A stretch of 64,000 nt of DNA, taken from contig JAYKAV010000922.1 of NCBI GenBank assembly GCA_035582835.1, forward strand, positions 504,405 to 568,404, read 5' to 3'. The notes under the pieces were generated by a model. That model searched no databases and was not told where the DNA came from. It was given only the letters and a program-made list of their open reading frames with translations. A program made the position numbers and the translations under genes. The stretch is from Phoebastria nigripes (Eukaryota; Chordata; Aves; Procellariiformes; Diomedeidae). Of the stretch, positions 12,801 to 27,414 are shown piece after piece (the first letter of the stretch is position 1; every line of letters starts with the position of its first letter).

Positions 12801-15800
12801 TTCCTTCCTATAGTGTCATTTGCTTTTTCTTTCTTTTTATGTTTTCTGATAGAAGTTGCAGGCTATACTCTTCTCTCAGGTCTTTAAAATCCACCTTCTA
12901 GGTGTTTGTCTTCTATATTTGTTCAACAAAAGCTGTTGACTCTGGGTCTTCTTTCCCCCTCCCTCCATACAAAATCAGAAAATTAATTTTTTCAGGAATT
13001 CAAATGCAACTTTGTAAGAGGCAGTGGTACAGCCCACTTACATGACATCCTATTCACTTCTTAGAAAAGACTACATGTGAAATTTTAATCTTCATAGAAT
13101 TAGAAGAACCTGCTCCAGGAAACATTGTTCTTTCATTTTGTCACTTATTATTTGCTTACTGGTCTGACATCTTGCTACAGTTCTTGAAGACTTACTGGAA
13201 CTGTAATAGGGTTTACGAGTCTTTCATAGGCACCTTTAAAAAAGTCATGATCTCATGACCACTAATCAAAGACACTGCCATATGATGGCTTTCCAGTGAA
13301 TGATTTGTAATTTTTAATGGTTTGATCTCCACACTGCTGAATCAAAACTGGCAATAATCGGGCAAATGGAGGCAGAGAAACCAAAGATGAAATTGTCTTA
13401 TAAATTGATCTACTGTTCTCAATCTTTTTCTCTTAATCAATGCTAACAGACATCAATAAGGCAGGATATGGAAAATCAGTCCACTTACTGTCTGATATAT
13501 TCTGTGGAAAAACATGATTAATAGTACAATTTGTCCTGGATTCTTAAAGTACTGAGAAGGTACATTTGTATCACGGGATNAGAACAGCGGCGTAATGAGA
13601 AACACAGAAATGGGAGCAAACGAGGTGAGTGTTTAAGGCACCCTACTACCATGGGAAAGAGTAGCAGAAAAGGACTCTTGAAAAAGCCCACCCTTCTGTT
13701 ACTTGCCAGTGCTTGATTTTAGGTGGAGCTGTTGCTCGGGGAAGACTTGGCATTTAGTATAATGTGATAGGAAAACATCTTGCTTTGTCTCACTGGTTTG
13801 ATTAGCTTTTAAACCTTGAATTCAGTTCTTAGCATTCTTAGTAGAATGAGAAACTCTTAGGGGAGGAAAGCTTCCTTTTAACACGCAGTCTTATAATTGT
13901 TAAACTTTCCTCTGTAATGCACTGTAGCGTTAATTTGGCACTTTAGACATTTTACTTCTGGTGCTATCTTAGGTTATTTGGCTGGAGTATGTCAACATAG
14001 TATCTGAGCATGCTCAATGCTAATTAATTTGTCAGTAACAGAGTGTTAATGATGTTATTGTAAAACTCCTTTTGATGTTAATTTGGCCAAGATTTCTTCA
14101 CAAATCCCACAGGAACAGTAGAGGTCTCTGGCTGTTCTTATGGTATGGTGGGAAGCTCTGCTCAGAAGAGTTGTTCTGGAGAAAGATGGTTGTGTGTGTT
14201 GTGTGTGTGACTGTAGTCCTAGAAAGAAAGTGTTATCGGACAGGTTGGTTTGACAGTTTTTCCAAAAGGCAGCCATGCTGGTGTCACCCAGTTTTCTCCT
14301 CCTTTCTAAGATTTATCAGGTTCTCAAAGCGGGTGTTGAGTTTGCAATATGGGATGGCTACAGGCATGTGAAACAACATTGCACAAGAGCTTTCATTCGT
14401 CTTGGGTCAAAGACACTCAATCTCAGAGCAGGCTGCTTAAACTCTTACAAGCTCAGAGGGACAAAACATGTTCCCTCCTCCATCAATGGACTTGCCTGCC
14501 TTAGAGCAGAAGCACCCCTTTTCCACGGCACACATGGGTGCCGTGCAGATACCTCTATCCCATGACTTGTCAAGCCAAACTCCAGTTCAGGAGGCAGAGA
14601 AAAGATGAGGTTGCAATCCCTCTCCATCTTTAAAGGGGGTTCAGGTAGAATGGGAAAAAGCGATGGCCCTGCTGCAGTCCTCCTCTCACAGCCTTGCAGG
14701 AGCTTCCCAGCACGCAGCCCCATTCCTGAGGTTGCATGCTTGCGAAGGATCTGGAGCTTTAGCATGGCAATGAGCTTAGCAGTCTGAACTTTGCTCTTTA
14801 CTTGAGGATGACGAATGAGTAATCTAAATGGGAAGAACTTTCACTAGCAACAACAAAAAATAAGGGTGTTGTGTATGTTCTGCTGGTGCCATTGATTTCA
14901 AGGCCTACTCATTAGAGGAGAATATGCAGAAAAATGTATATTTCTTTCCAAATGATTGCTGGGGGTCTAAGAAGGAAAGAGAAGGATCTGCTTCTCATTA
15001 GAGCTGTTTTAAAATGGCAGAAGTCTTCCTTTACTAACTTATGAGCATTAGTCATCTATTTAAATACAAAAGTGTTTCCCTCAGTCTATTTTAATTGAGT
15101 AGTTTTGGATGTGGCCAGTATGGAGGGATGAACAGCTGGTTCAATAGTCTCTAAAGTCATCTTTGAAGCAAACTCAGACTTTTATCCAGTCAGTTTTCAG
15201 AAAGAACTATTATGTTACCATTTCTCTTTCTCATACTCATGTTCTGCACTGCCATAGTTTTGTTCCACATAGGGAGGTATCACAGTATCACATGAATTTT
15301 TTTATTTTTTTTTTTTCCAGATACTGTCTTCCCAAGTTCATGTAGAGGAAAACTTCACCTAGTGTGACTTCTTGGGAAGGTGGGATGATTGAATCTGGCT
15401 GTGGTGTTTCCAACCCAGCTCAAAGAAAGTAGCAGAGGAAGTTTAATTAGGAAGCAAATATTCGTTGGCTGCATAAGTCAAGGCAACTGTTTAAAAAGGG
15501 AATGATTGCTCTTGGGACTCTTAAGCACTCTTAAATCCTATTGGAGCTAGTAGGATATAGAGGGTCACAATAGCACTGGGCAACAACATCTCAGTACCTT
15601 GTGAGGTTTAGTTGCCACTAGTAAGTACAGAGTGTGCATGGGTTTGACAAGGTCTCCTATTTAGCATTTTTTTATATGTTTATATGTCCTAATGAATGCT
15701 TTTTATTTACATAAGAGAATAAAATATTATGCTTAATTTTGAATGTACTTATCATATTCATTCTTTGACAGGTTCTTCTACTCTGGTATTTTTCAGAGTT

Positions 15801-18800
15801 CGGCTTAAGCCATCAGCCTGCACCGTAGGACCGTTACTGACCACTCCAGTTTGCTGCATCACTTGCACCGTGGCACTTTTCAACACCCAGGAGAACTCAG
15901 TACTTCTGCTATAAAGAATGTGGACGTAAAGACCAGCCTGCATATTTGTGTCCCTGAATTACTTCCACTTGAGGAAAAAGCTGTGTACTCTTGGATAAGG
16001 TCCTGAAACATAATTTAAAAGCATCAGCAGCAGAAAAAAACATCCTGAAGTGGGGGAAAGACATGCTTCTTGAACATTATTCGTTTGAATCATGGAGCTA
16101 CATAGAAGCAGATATTGATATGGTGCAGTTGACATGTGACAGAGTAGCAGGTGGACGTACTTCAAGAACTCAGCTCCGTCTTCCCTAAGTCATCACTATT
16201 CTCTTAGTAGGCCATATTTTTTAGGGAATTGCTCAGCATGTGTATGAGCTTTCCCAGTCCTAAATTCTTTTAAGCTGCATATTTCTTCTGGAGTGAAAAT
16301 TGGAGACAGTGTAGCCCCATGAGTCGCTGTGAAGGCGTCGAAGCAACATTCCTCACTTTTAGGGGACTGGTGTGGTGACATGCAGGAATCTAATGTTCCA
16401 TGCAATTTATGATTTTCCACTTTATTGAAGAAATAATTCTGTTTTGTTTGTAGGTTTATGAACTTGTAGTCTTGAATGCACAGTACTGCAAGTCACAAAT
16501 GATTTTATCTATTGGCTGTTCTGTCTTAAATGAAGAAATATTATATATTGTTAATATCCTGATCTCCAAGAGTTTGTGAAAAAATTAATGATTTTTGAGT
16601 TAAAATGTAATTTTAAAATGTTGAACATTTATTATTAAAATTTATTTGTTTCAAAAAGAAGAGTGTCAGTTTTGTGAATTAATTATTTTCTGACAGACAT
16701 CAGAGAGGGAACTGCTGTGGTGTTTCTTTTGAAAGAGGAATACCTTTAATCACAAGCCTGAGGAAGTAACTTGCACTGTAGATGGATGGATGCTTTGAGC
16801 TTGTTTGTGCATATCTAACTTCTTCCAAGTGAGAAGTCCTGTCTCAAATGAAGGGGATTCTGTATATAACCGTTACACACATGCCTACGTGCTCACACTA
16901 GCAGGAAAACTGGTCTGCTGTTATCTTTGTGTCCACAGGATACATCCTTCGGTGTTCCTGGCGTTGGGGTGGCTGGAGCAGGAGGGCTGTAAGCCCTGGG
17001 TTCGGTTCTCAGAGCTCCTGCTGACCTATTTTGAGACCTCAGCAGGGCATGTAACGGCTGTGCACTATTCTCCAGTCTGCCATAAGAGGTGGATAGCATC
17101 CGTCTTATTAGCACACTGTGGGATTTCATCCAGTCATGTTTGTGCACTGCTTTGAGATTTTTCTGCTGAAGGTGGTAGTACTATTTCTTCCAATTCCCAA
17201 TTCACCTGTGCTGCAAANTAAGTAGGAGCTTCTTGAGATCACAGTTACTTCCCTACTTCCCTAAAATGGCTATTTATCTCCTGATTGAGATTTAGTGATT
17301 CATTTACTGATAACCAGAGGTTTTTGCGAGTGGGCTGCCTTAATAACCAACAGGCCTAGAAGAATCATTTTTGCATCTTTGCCAGCCAGCTATATGTATT
17401 CCATGTACTTCTATTCAGGCTTTCATAGGGGATTCCAAAGCTTAGAAATGAAACTTGCTTTATTTTCACTCAGATCTGAGAGAAAGACCTGTCACAAGGT
17501 GGTACACTTGGTGAGGCAGGCTGTTCTCCTTTCCCTAGAGAAAGGGAGCTGTTTGGTTTCACCTTGTGCCGTAGCAACTGTTTTCTTTATCACAATGAAG
17601 GAGGGACAGAATTTACAAACTACCCAATGTAAAAAGCATTGGAAAATAGGAGTGCCATTATTTCTGTCCGTTTTAGCAACAGGAGGGTCAGTAACATCTG
17701 TATAAGAGCTAGGCTTTGGGGCTGGTTCATTAGAGGAAGAAGAGACTATTTTTTAAAAATGTATATTTTTAACCTTCCTCTCTCCCCCCCCAAATGAAGG
17801 TATACATAATGACAACATACAGACGCTAATTACCTGTATTTTAACTTATGTAATAACTTTCATATAGACCCTAAAATGGACTGCTTTGAATTTGTAGCAA
17901 GTCAATTAGTCGAAGACAGTCAGTACCCCTAATCATAAAGATGGTTTCCGTCTTTATTAGTTTCTAGNCCCATGCTGAATATATGGAAATCCTGATAGCT
18001 TTACAAGTGAGACTTCTCTCTCCCTGTAGTTGTGGTAATTGGGGCTGGTGAGCAGGTTTGAATCCTTGTGGACTCTTGGCAAAACAGCAAGTATCAGAAA
18101 NGAGAACATGAGATGATAAATTGCTTTGCTTCTTACAGGGATGTTCCATTAGTCCTTCCCAGTCAAGATCCTATGTGTGAAGGGACCTTGCCTTTAGGTA
18201 CAAAATCCCTAAGATGATAAATCATAATCTGTAGGCAAAAGCCATTTGTTACTGAGTATTAAAGTTGAAATAATTAATGCGACTAATCTAGCCAGTCTTA
18301 AATCTACTCCTTAGAACAGTAGGATACCTCAGACAACCCTGCCCACCTGTTGGTAGGCTCAATCCTTTAACCTCAATGGGCCTGTGCAATAGAGGATGCA
18401 GGTTCCTAATACCTGTTTCCTCCCAAAGGAGGGGCTGGAGGGCAGCAATCACTGTTGTTTGGGTTCTTACACTCAAAATCTTGTTTATGGACAAGGAGAA
18501 AGCACACATTATATGTTAGTAAAGCCAAGAATTTATTGTTAGTATAACTGAAATCTTGAGAGTATAATCATTATTAGGCTAGATTTAACTCTTTCAGAAA
18601 AAAAACCCCGTTACAATAGTTATTCTCACATTTTTTAGTTTCTACCCCTTTTCCTGGTGCTGTGCTTACTCTTCCACTGCTTCTCTGGGTCCTAGGGTTG
18701 GTGGTTTCAGTCTGGTAGTGGTGTTGAGGGCTGTGGGATCTTATGACAAATCATCAGCATCTGGAATTGTTTGTTGGGAGGAATATGACATTTGTGTTGA

Positions 18801-21309
18801 TGGTTTCTTCTTCCTCCCTCTAGGATCCACTTGGGGCTGTTTTTATGTTTTCTAACATACTTTTACGCCTTTGCTCTTTCTTCATTGGTCTGCAGCTCCA
18901 GCCTACATCCAGATGTTCTATATTTTGGTGCCATTTTTGTACATTAGATATCATTTCTTTGTTCTCTTTGTTACCTCTAAAACCAGGTTTGTGCAGCTTC
19001 AGGTCTGCATTTCCTTTAATTGACCGTGGGTGAGTTATTTATAATGATGAAGTCTCCAGTGCCAGCCTGTGCTCCATCTCTTATCATCTCCTGCCAGTAC
19101 TCCTCTACGCTGTGTCCTGTGTCTCCCTTTCTCAAAGCCTCTCCTATTGTGCCAGGCTTGTATTTCTCTATACCACATCATTGTGTTAGTCATAAATATC
19201 TCAGGCTACATGGACTATATGCTTGTTATTTCTGTCTATATAAAACTATAGTTGTACCATATGAAGATAAACACAAGTAAAACAAATTAGCCATAGACAC
19301 CTGGCCAATTAAAGAAATTGCTGTGTCACCTAAACCAAATTAAAATAAAACTGCAGGCAAGTCAAGAAAAGTTCAGCGAGAGCAAGCAACAAGGCTCAGT
19401 CCTGAGGCCTTGAAAACTCAATACAAAGCTAAAGGCCTGTGGCTAACAATAGTGATACCATATTATTACAAGGCTAGATAGTTATGGGTGAATTAAAGCT
19501 CTGAGAGCTTGGGATAAATCTGTCCTATTCTTTCTTTAGAGAACAGGAGCCAGGAGTTTTGTAGCAAAGGCCATGCCCCAGAGAGGTATTTTCAGGAAGA
19601 ATGGGTTGTCTTGTTGGGCTGAAGGACACTTATCTGTCATCTGTCTGCATTTGTCAGTCAGTCCCTCCCCTCCATCCCCCACCTACGTTTCTCTCCCATT
19701 GAGCAATTTTTTCCAGATCTGCCATAAGTGTTCACCTGTCAAAGATGCCTACAAACTCTGTGAAATTTGGTGACTCGGTAGAGGTGAGAGACTGAGATTA
19801 ATTGCCCTCCACCCCACCACCTCCCCTTCCCAGGAAAGTGGGAGCTCTACACTTCTCCATACTGTTCTGCTATCCAATTACCATGGCCAGCCAGCTCATA
19901 CATAGCTACAGCTTCTTTCCCTGCCAGCACTTTGGGGATATGACAGAGAGCAAGCATTTTTGGAGGGGAAAAAGTGGTAAAAATATGGGATGGCAGCTGG
20001 AGCTGTTGATTGCTGGACACCTCTGTTGGAAACCAGGTCTTGATAGCTCTGTGCCCACAGCACTGGGACCTCATGGGTTGTAACACTGGGAACCTCTGAG
20101 GGAGCAGCTCCTTTCAACTGTTGCAATGAGAAGTATCCCTCAGTATTAACACCTGTCTTTGAACCAAGCTGAGGATGCTTTTCATTCATCCCTAGATGCT
20201 CTCCCACCTCTGCATGCTGGTTTTCTTGCCCGTGTTCCCCATCTGTCTTTACTCCTTTTATTTCCAGGCTGGACCTATTGTCCACCCTGCTGAAACCTGT
20301 CATCTGCTTTTCTTGGCCCTCTAGAAGAGGGATATATGCCTATTTTCAAAGTGTCCAGGCCACAACGCAGACTTTGGAAACATAACAGGAGATCAGTGGT
20401 AGTGCTGTCATTATTCTTGGCACTGTTAGATGTGGGTGAGTGTGGAGAACACAGAGTCAGCATTCTGAAGCCTGCTAAACAGTAATATTACATGACACAC
20501 ATATGATCATATTCACATGAGAGCTCTAAACATCTAGGACCTGGACTTTGCTTTCAGTTTACTAATGTCTCTGTCTATATTAAAGCCCATTTTTGGTCAG
20601 GGTTTTTCACAGGTGCTCAGGCCTGTGGGCTGTTTCTTTATGTCTGCTGCATTTTAAGCACTATAGGAAAATTGAAGTTTATAGGTAAATTCATTCTGAG
20701 AGTTGGCATTAAAGGAAATGTTAAGACATTTTAAAAATATATATTTTACAGTGAGGGTAATTGATGGGTGAGTGATGCAGTTCCTCTACCTGAGAGTGAT
20801 TTCCCTTTGATTAGGTTAAGCTTTCAAAATAAAATGTTCTGTAAGATAACATGAGACATCAAATTTCATGTTGTTTGGTTTTGGTAGAAATGGAACAGAA
20901 AATTGAAAATGGGTTTAAATTTGCCAAAGTTCAAGCTTATGCAGTGATTAGCATATTTCTTGTTATTTCTCAGCAGGTCGTTGCAAAGATCTCTGTTTCC
21001 ATCAGGGCAACTGCTATTGAGTCTAAATTCTCTAAATGCTAACAAAGAAACAAGTTCCTAAATATCTGTGGATTTAACAACTAACAAATGCTGTTTCTCC
21101 CCTCTCAGCCTCCTCACCCTCATTTATAAAAGCCTTTTCCTTTCATGATTTGTGGCAAGTACTGCCTGTGCGATGGGATTTTTGCCAACAATTCCAAAAG
21201 GAACATGATAGAGTCCATGGGAACTGATTGTACAACCTCAACCACAGTGGCTCCTTCTGGCCCACTACTCTATAAATCCCAAATTCTACTTAATAGATTT
21301 ATAAAGCAG
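9801..21309. other. 11.5 kb of unique non-coding DNA
   Basis: No gene, pseudogene or interspersed repeat could be recognised across this long interval. Small simple repeats occur: a gt-rich run at 10924-10956 and a gtgtgt run at 14190-14212. An AT-rich, repeat-free stretch at about 16430-16670 is a weak candidate for conserved non-coding sequence. Frames of up to 136 codons (17295-17705, +) have no recognisable domain and look random. A loosely repeat-like stretch rich in 'cctaatacctgtttcc' words lies at 18380-18425. Confidence 0.5.
10924..10956 (+). repeat. GT microsatellite
   Basis: Alternating gc/gt purine-pyrimidine units (gcatgcgtgcgtgtgtgtgt and onwards) end in cacacgtgc. The run is short and partly degenerate. 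It may be length-polymorphic. Confidence 0.85.
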
Positions 21310-21650
21310 AGGGCCACAAGGGACCATTAGCTCATCTGGCCTGATGGCCCATATATCANAAGCAATTGCACTTTATGCAGTACCCTTTACCAAGCCCAGC
21401 AGTGTTTATGTTTGGATAAAGCATGTTTGCCAAAAAGGCATTCAGTCTTGGCTTCAATGCATCAGATAGGAGGAATCAGCAACTTCCACAGTAGTTTGTG
21501 TCATTAATTTCTTGGTTAATTACTTTGCTGATTAAAAGGTATGGCTTATTTCTGATTTGAAGTTGCCCAGTTTTACACCTTCCAGACATTATGCCTTTGG
21601 TAAATNAGAATTTCTTAATACCTAGCTTATTGTCACCATACACCTTGACA
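21310..21650 (-). mobile_element. Ancient CR1-type LINE, 3' end, antisense
   Basis: Read on the plus strand this begins with 'agggaccattagctcatct' and 'ggcccatatatca', the reverse of the 3' UTR of an old sauropsid CR1 group also common in turtles. It then passes through 'cattcagtcttggcttcaa', 'ggttaattactttgctgatt' and 'ggcttatttctgatttgaa', the reverse of the ORF2 C-terminus. The order and spacing of these blocks are correct for the family. Divergence is high, there are several indels and no reading frame remains. Confidence 0.8.
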
Positions 21651-23984
21651 AAGAAAAGTCAGGGGTTAGAGGAATGACTATTTAAATAGAACAAACTCTT
21701 CAGGTACCTCTCAGTGAGGCATTTCTTTGACTCAAGTTTTCCTATGGTCAGTGGTTGCTCTAGCAAACCTGGGTAATCTACCCTACCTGTGAGAGTTAGA
21801 TTAATCCACCCATGGTTGCTCCTTTGCCAGTGGAATACCCAACATGATATAAGACTTTCAGGTACTTTCAGTTGCACAGCTAAAAGTTCACTTGCAGAAG
21901 AAAAAGTCCAAATCTTCTACTATCTGTCTTACTCATGGGACTGGAATTATCTCAGAGAAGATCATCTCATTTTTCCTATTCTGAGATCCCTGAACTCCGC
22001 ACAGTTTTGTTTTAGACAGGTTCCTGTTTTACTCTTCTGAAGGCAAGGCTTGCTGAGAATTGGATAATGATTTAGCATGTCCATGCAGACTGAGTTGCCT
22101 TCTGCTTCTCTTTGCCATCCTGCTTAAGTGTCAGCATTCCAGTTCTTCGACTTCTGCTCTCTTTAGTTCTCTTGAGTCTATGACACCGGCCTCTGGGTAT
22201 GCTTGTTCAGGAAATCTTTGTTAATGGATATGGGATGTAGCACGAAATTATCACATCATTTTTTTCCCAGGTGGAGATACATAAAAATCAGTGCAACTCA
22301 ATGTGGGATTGGGCAATTCAGGTATTTTGAGCAGGATCATTTTAGCCTTTTTAGTCCTTGGTCCTGCTGCTCATAAAATAAATGGCTTTGGCATATAAAG
22401 TAACTTAGACTTTCCTCAGAAGAACTGAATTACTAATCATAAGCTATTACAAATAAAGAAAAATGATTTATCTCCCGAAAAAGAGAAATCACAGATGGGA
22501 GGAAACATAATGGTTAACATAGCAACAATTCTTGAAATAAGTGAAGTGAGCAAAAATAAATGTGGAAAATAAAACCATTTGCACATATTTAAAAGAGTAA
22601 TAAGACAAAATTGCAGAGAAAAGCAAAGCAAATAGGAAATCAGGAATGATGGGAAGCATTACTTACTATCTATGAGAGATGAACTGAACTATTTAGACAT
22701 ATTTCTTTCAGCATCAAATGAATGAATAAGGACTTTTTTAAAAAATTGCCTAATTTGTAATTTCCTATTTAATTTAAAATACATTTTGTATTATTTTGCT
22801 TTATTCTATACTAATGAATTAGATGCAAGAGTGATGTCATTTACGAGATACCGGGATGATTATGTATTCTTCAATATGAACACAGATTGCTGAGTAAACT
22901 TGTTCTTGGAAACCGAAATTTATCCTGCTGATCTAATGGTGATGTACTTCTGCCCAAGAATTGTATTTCTCTTATTGGCAATGTTATCTCATACACGAAT
23001 ACAGGAGCTGCCATGCTGAATCACTGCAGTGTCCTATGCAGTTCAGTCATGTACATAAAAATGAAACAAATAACATTCCAGAAGGATTTGTTTTAAACAA
23101 AAATCTTCTGCTTTGTTTTACTGAGATGTAGATCTCAGCGGTGTCTTGTAGCAATGAGTTTCCCAGTCCAATTCTGCTCTATTCAGAATTTTCCCCTCCA
23201 TCATGGAAGTACCCACTTCTAGTTGCATTGACTGCACCTGTGACAGGTTCATGTGAGTCACGAGTATCTGCCACTGGCTTTGTCCGCAGCCAAGAGGATA
23301 TAGGTTTAATTTCTTTTAAGTTTCCAGAGGAACTTGGGAACTTGCAAAGACACGCGCCAACAATGCTGGTATGACTACTGGAGTTTTCTGCCCTCAGTGC
23401 TTACAGCTTTGCCTTGCAGAACTGCATTAGTGGTAGAGAGTTCTTAAACTGTGAAGTTGGAGTATTGGCTCCTCTCTGGGATATTCCCTTTTTGGAGTCA
23501 AACAGAGGGTTCTGGCTATTTACAGTCTACTAGCAGAAAGATGTAGATGTTCTCAAGTCTGATTCTTTTTTTGAGAACCAACCAGTTTAGGGATTTTATA
23601 TTGGCTAGAAATATTGGCTCTGTTCTGGAGAAGCTGAGGTGGGACATCATNACTGACTCAGCCAACCTTAACGTACGCTGTTGCTGGGCTGGGGGACTGC
23701 ACAAACCCAGCCCACATTCCTGTCCCCTCTCTTCTGTTGGCAGTTGAGCCTTGGTAGCTGTGTAGGCAGGTGGTCCGGTCCCCAGTCCAGCAGAAAGCTA
23801 ACCAAGGAAGGGAGGAAGGAAGGGGCAGGGAAAGGGGAAGGGGAAGAGGGAAGGGACATCCATGAGATCCACTTCTGCAGCCCTCACTTCCACATGTTGG
23901 CTTACCAACAATCATCTCAAACTTATTATATGAACGAAAGTAGATAGGGTGACCCAATCCCTCTTCTCCATCTCAGTTGTTATC
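21651..23984. other. Unique non-coding DNA, AT-rich around 22400-22900
   Basis: No gene is recognised. The old CR1 upstream may extend a little further but cannot be followed. A ggaag-type purine microsatellite lies at 23805-23856. Confidence 0.5.
23805..23856 (+). repeat. GGAAG purine-rich microsatellite
   Basis: About 50 bases are built from ggaag and ggga units with few interruptions (for example gaaggaagggaggaagga, then aaaggggaaggggaagag). It is a simple sequence repeat, and such homopurine tracts can adopt unusual DNA structure. Confidence 0.8.
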
Positions 23985-24330
23985 TTATGTATTTCTTCAT
24001 GTCTCTTCTTGTTTCTTTCCCCCCAGGGATGCACAACCCAAATATTTTCATCCTCACCAGCCTTGCTGCCCTTCTCTGAATCTTCCCTTGTCTAGTTCTG
24101 CTATCTTCCTCTTGACACCAAGCGATCAGTGTTGCACACAGCATTCCAGAGGAGAGGGTAACAGTGATTTATATAAGGGCACTGTAATACCTTTGGTAGT
24201 ATTTAGGGTGTGTATTATCTGCATCCAAAGGACTGTCCCTTCTATCTTAGAGTCCCTGAGAAGTTCTCAGTATTTAACGATGAAGTTGATACATTGCCTG
24301 CTTAAATGTGCTGTGGCCCACAGCTGAAAG
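23985..24330 (-). mobile_element. Ancient CR1/L3-type LINE, ORF2 part, antisense
   Basis: The plus strand shows 'ccttgctgcccttctctgaa', the reverse of the CR1 ORF2 segment encoding the 'QRRATK' region. It is followed by 'cacagcattccagaggag' and 'gatttatataagggcactgt', matching the conserved 'cagtattccag..' and 'gatttatatagaggca' blocks of L3-like CR1 elements in antisense. About 350 bases are recognisable. The element is strongly diverged, with no frame left. Confidence 0.7.
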
Positions 24331-27300
24331 ACAGTATTTGTATGAGTATTCCCTCTTCCCTTCCTTCTACTTTCTTGTGGCTATCATAGATATGGGGTTG
24401 GAAAAAGTCTCCTGCTTGATTCTCAGTTCCCACCACTGCCAGCTCCCAGCCTCATGCCTGTGCTCCCTTAGCCCTGCCTCATAACTGGCTGCTAATCACA
24501 AGACGGTACAACTCTGACCAGCCCTGAATGGTCCAGCGGCAAATTCCCTGCTCTGCTGATGGCTCCATGTGCCATCATTGAATTATATGGGGTCTATATT
24601 AATACTGAGTAACTTTAGACATCTGCAGTATAGACCAACATTTTCAATAGGAACCCTTTTCATTTTCAGTATGGAGAAAGAGGCTTTTTCAAGGTAAGAG
24701 CTACCCACTGTTTCAGGTGCAGTCTTCAGAATGAGAGGAATTGTGCCTTTGAAGTGCCTCTCTTGGACACATCCACACTTTAGATGTCTACATCTGGTAA
24801 GAGGAATCGTGCCCTGGCTCACCAATCTCCATTTGAATTACTACCGTTCTCTCTCTCCTCCTTTTAGAGCGCAAATCTTTTATTTCTGCCCATCTCCGGT
24901 GTTAAGGTGCATTGATTTTCATTGGGCATATCAGACATAACACAGCAACGAATAAGCAATCAAAGCTGACCTCATAGATTTTGCTTCTACCTTCTGTTAA
25001 TCTTTTCCTTCACGGCATCAAGAAAAAGAGATAAATGGCCACTGTTCTCTCTCTTTGCGTCCACTTTTCAAGTGGTGCTGGCAGATTTCATTAACCTTCC
25101 CTTTTTGACTATTACATCTCACTTTTTGTTATTATAAAAGCAAATGATTAAAGTAGCGTCTGATATTTTGTATAGACAAATGTGTATACACAACATATGT
25201 ATGTATATTTTGCTTCACATTACTGTCATGAAAAAGGGGATATTTTATGTTATGATGTTGCTTTCTTAGGGCATTAATAGCATACTTATTATCCTCATAT
25301 GCCTGACACCTGAGGGTTTCACTGGCAATTTACATTCCCTTTCTCCCCAGAGGTGGGAAAGGCAGTTCCAAAGACCTGATGCTAGATGCATTCATCCATC
25401 ACGTTTGGCTGCAGAAGTAGCTGGCTATTTCTCTTCAAAGCTGTAGCCCTTCGAGGAGCCTTATGCTGTTAGCTCTCATTTCAGAGCAGCATTTTGCCTG
25501 GGAAAAGGAGCCAGGAATACCTGGAATTCAGAGGGAGAAACACGTGGAGGTACACGGTCTGAGCCTGCAGTGCCATAGTGAGGTATTTTGCTGCCCAAAC
25601 ACATTTCTTGATTTCAGCCTTTTCCCTTCCTTTCCGCAACTTCTCCGAGCTTTGCCCTAACTCCTCCTCACCCCTTCACTTAGAAGGGTTGTTCCCAGTA
25701 TTGCAGTGGACCTGCACTCTCTTCTTACTCGTCAAGAATAGTGGCAGCAGCACCCTCAAAGATACATTTGCCTCCAGTGGCATCCCCTCTCATACGACCT
25801 GATTAAATGCCTTGGGGCTAATTTTGGAAGCTGAGATCTGCCACTGCTCCTACAGGAACCATAGGTTAGAAGGCCCCTGTAGCCTTTCACATCAGGTTTG
25901 AGGAACTCTCACATTTGATACCAATAATAAATAACAATCTCTAGAAAATTTCTGGGCAGAATTCAGAAATACCCCTGACAGCTTCTGGGGGCAACAGAAC
26001 TCAAAGGGGAGCTTTGACGTGCCTTGTGCTTCTGTGGTTGCTCTCCTCAGCTGCAGCATGGGGATAGTTGTCTGCTTCTGCCCTAGGATGATGTCAGATT
26101 TCAAAAAAATAGGCAAAAGTTTAATACCTGTTGCTTGAAATCAATGGTGTACTTTGAGGACTTAAACTTTATAACTTTTTTTGTCCGTATGTTTATTTAT
26201 ATTGTTCTGAACACAGTGCTGTCTGATCCACCCTGAGAGCAGCTGTTAAGAAAAATCTCTGTTCCCTGGCCGGGAACATACAGAGCAAGAGAATGAAAAC
26301 ATACGCATAGCACTTGAAATCGGTACATCCAGCCTGTCTACCTAAGCACTGACCATCAGCGCTGATGGGAGTTAGATGGCAAGAGGAAGATTAGAAAACA
26401 CCTGCGCCCTCATTAACTCCGGTGGGAGGTTGTATAGAAATAGTGAGTATTTCTAGAAAAAACTGTCTCACAAAGGAGAGCTTTTGATTCATTGAATCAC
26501 AAAAACAAGTTTAGGAGTTCTCGGCTGTGAGTACTTTTACAGTGCCTGAGGCTGGCAAGGAAGGTGATAAACAGAGGGAGAAATGATAAATGGGAAGGAG
26601 TCCCGGAGAGAGGCTGCTGGGGTTTGTGTTTTATTTTTGTGGAGTTGCTTCCCTGGTGAGCTGTAAGGAACCGTAAGCAGCACAAGGGGGGCAAGATAAT
26701 CTCTTCTCCCATGCAGATGACATGAGTGAGCATCTGTAGTTAGGAGGAGGAGGATTAGCTTCTGTGGGGCAGCTCTGTTTCCTTCGCACAGATGGGTTAG
26801 CAGCCGTGGGGAGTAAGGGGTGGGAGATGGACAGCCGGCTTTAGCCCTCCGTTTCTCTCCAGCATGCCAAGCAGAAGCAAGGAGCAAGCATAGAGGGAAA
26901 AATAATTTGCCATTTATCTATAGATGCTAACAGATGCCTCTCACGAGNGAACAAATTGTCAACTTCAAGGCACGGAGTGTTCCTAGGTTTGCTTTCTGCT
27001 CAGGATATACTGTATCCCTAAACGAGCAGAGGATGCTGCCTTGCAAGGAGCTGGGAAGATTAACAAGAGTGGAAGTGGCAGAAGGGAAGGTAAAGGTTAG
27101 AAATAGGGAATAATAGTAACAGAAAAGATCCAGCTTGGAAAATGCAGTCTCATACATCTGGGGAAAAATAATCGGAGACTCAGCTGTTCTGCAGGAGAGA
27201 GATACTTAGAGAGCACTAGAAATGAAAAAAAACCCTAGAGATAGCAGTGGGAAACCAATTAGATGTGGGCTTGTATTGGCACTAAAGAGTATGATTTTGG

Positions 27301-27414
27301 GGCTACACACAGAGGCAAAAACATTATCTTCCAGGGAGGTAATGATCCAGCTGTATATGGCATAGGTGGAACAGTATCTCTGGCTCTGGCATATCAATGC
27401 CAGACTGACATGGA
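24331..27414. other. Unique non-coding DNA
   Basis: No gene or repeat is recognised. AT-rich stretches (25100-25260) alternate with more balanced sequence. The minus-strand frame at 26537-26887 (116 codons) has no recognisable domain. Confidence 0.5.
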
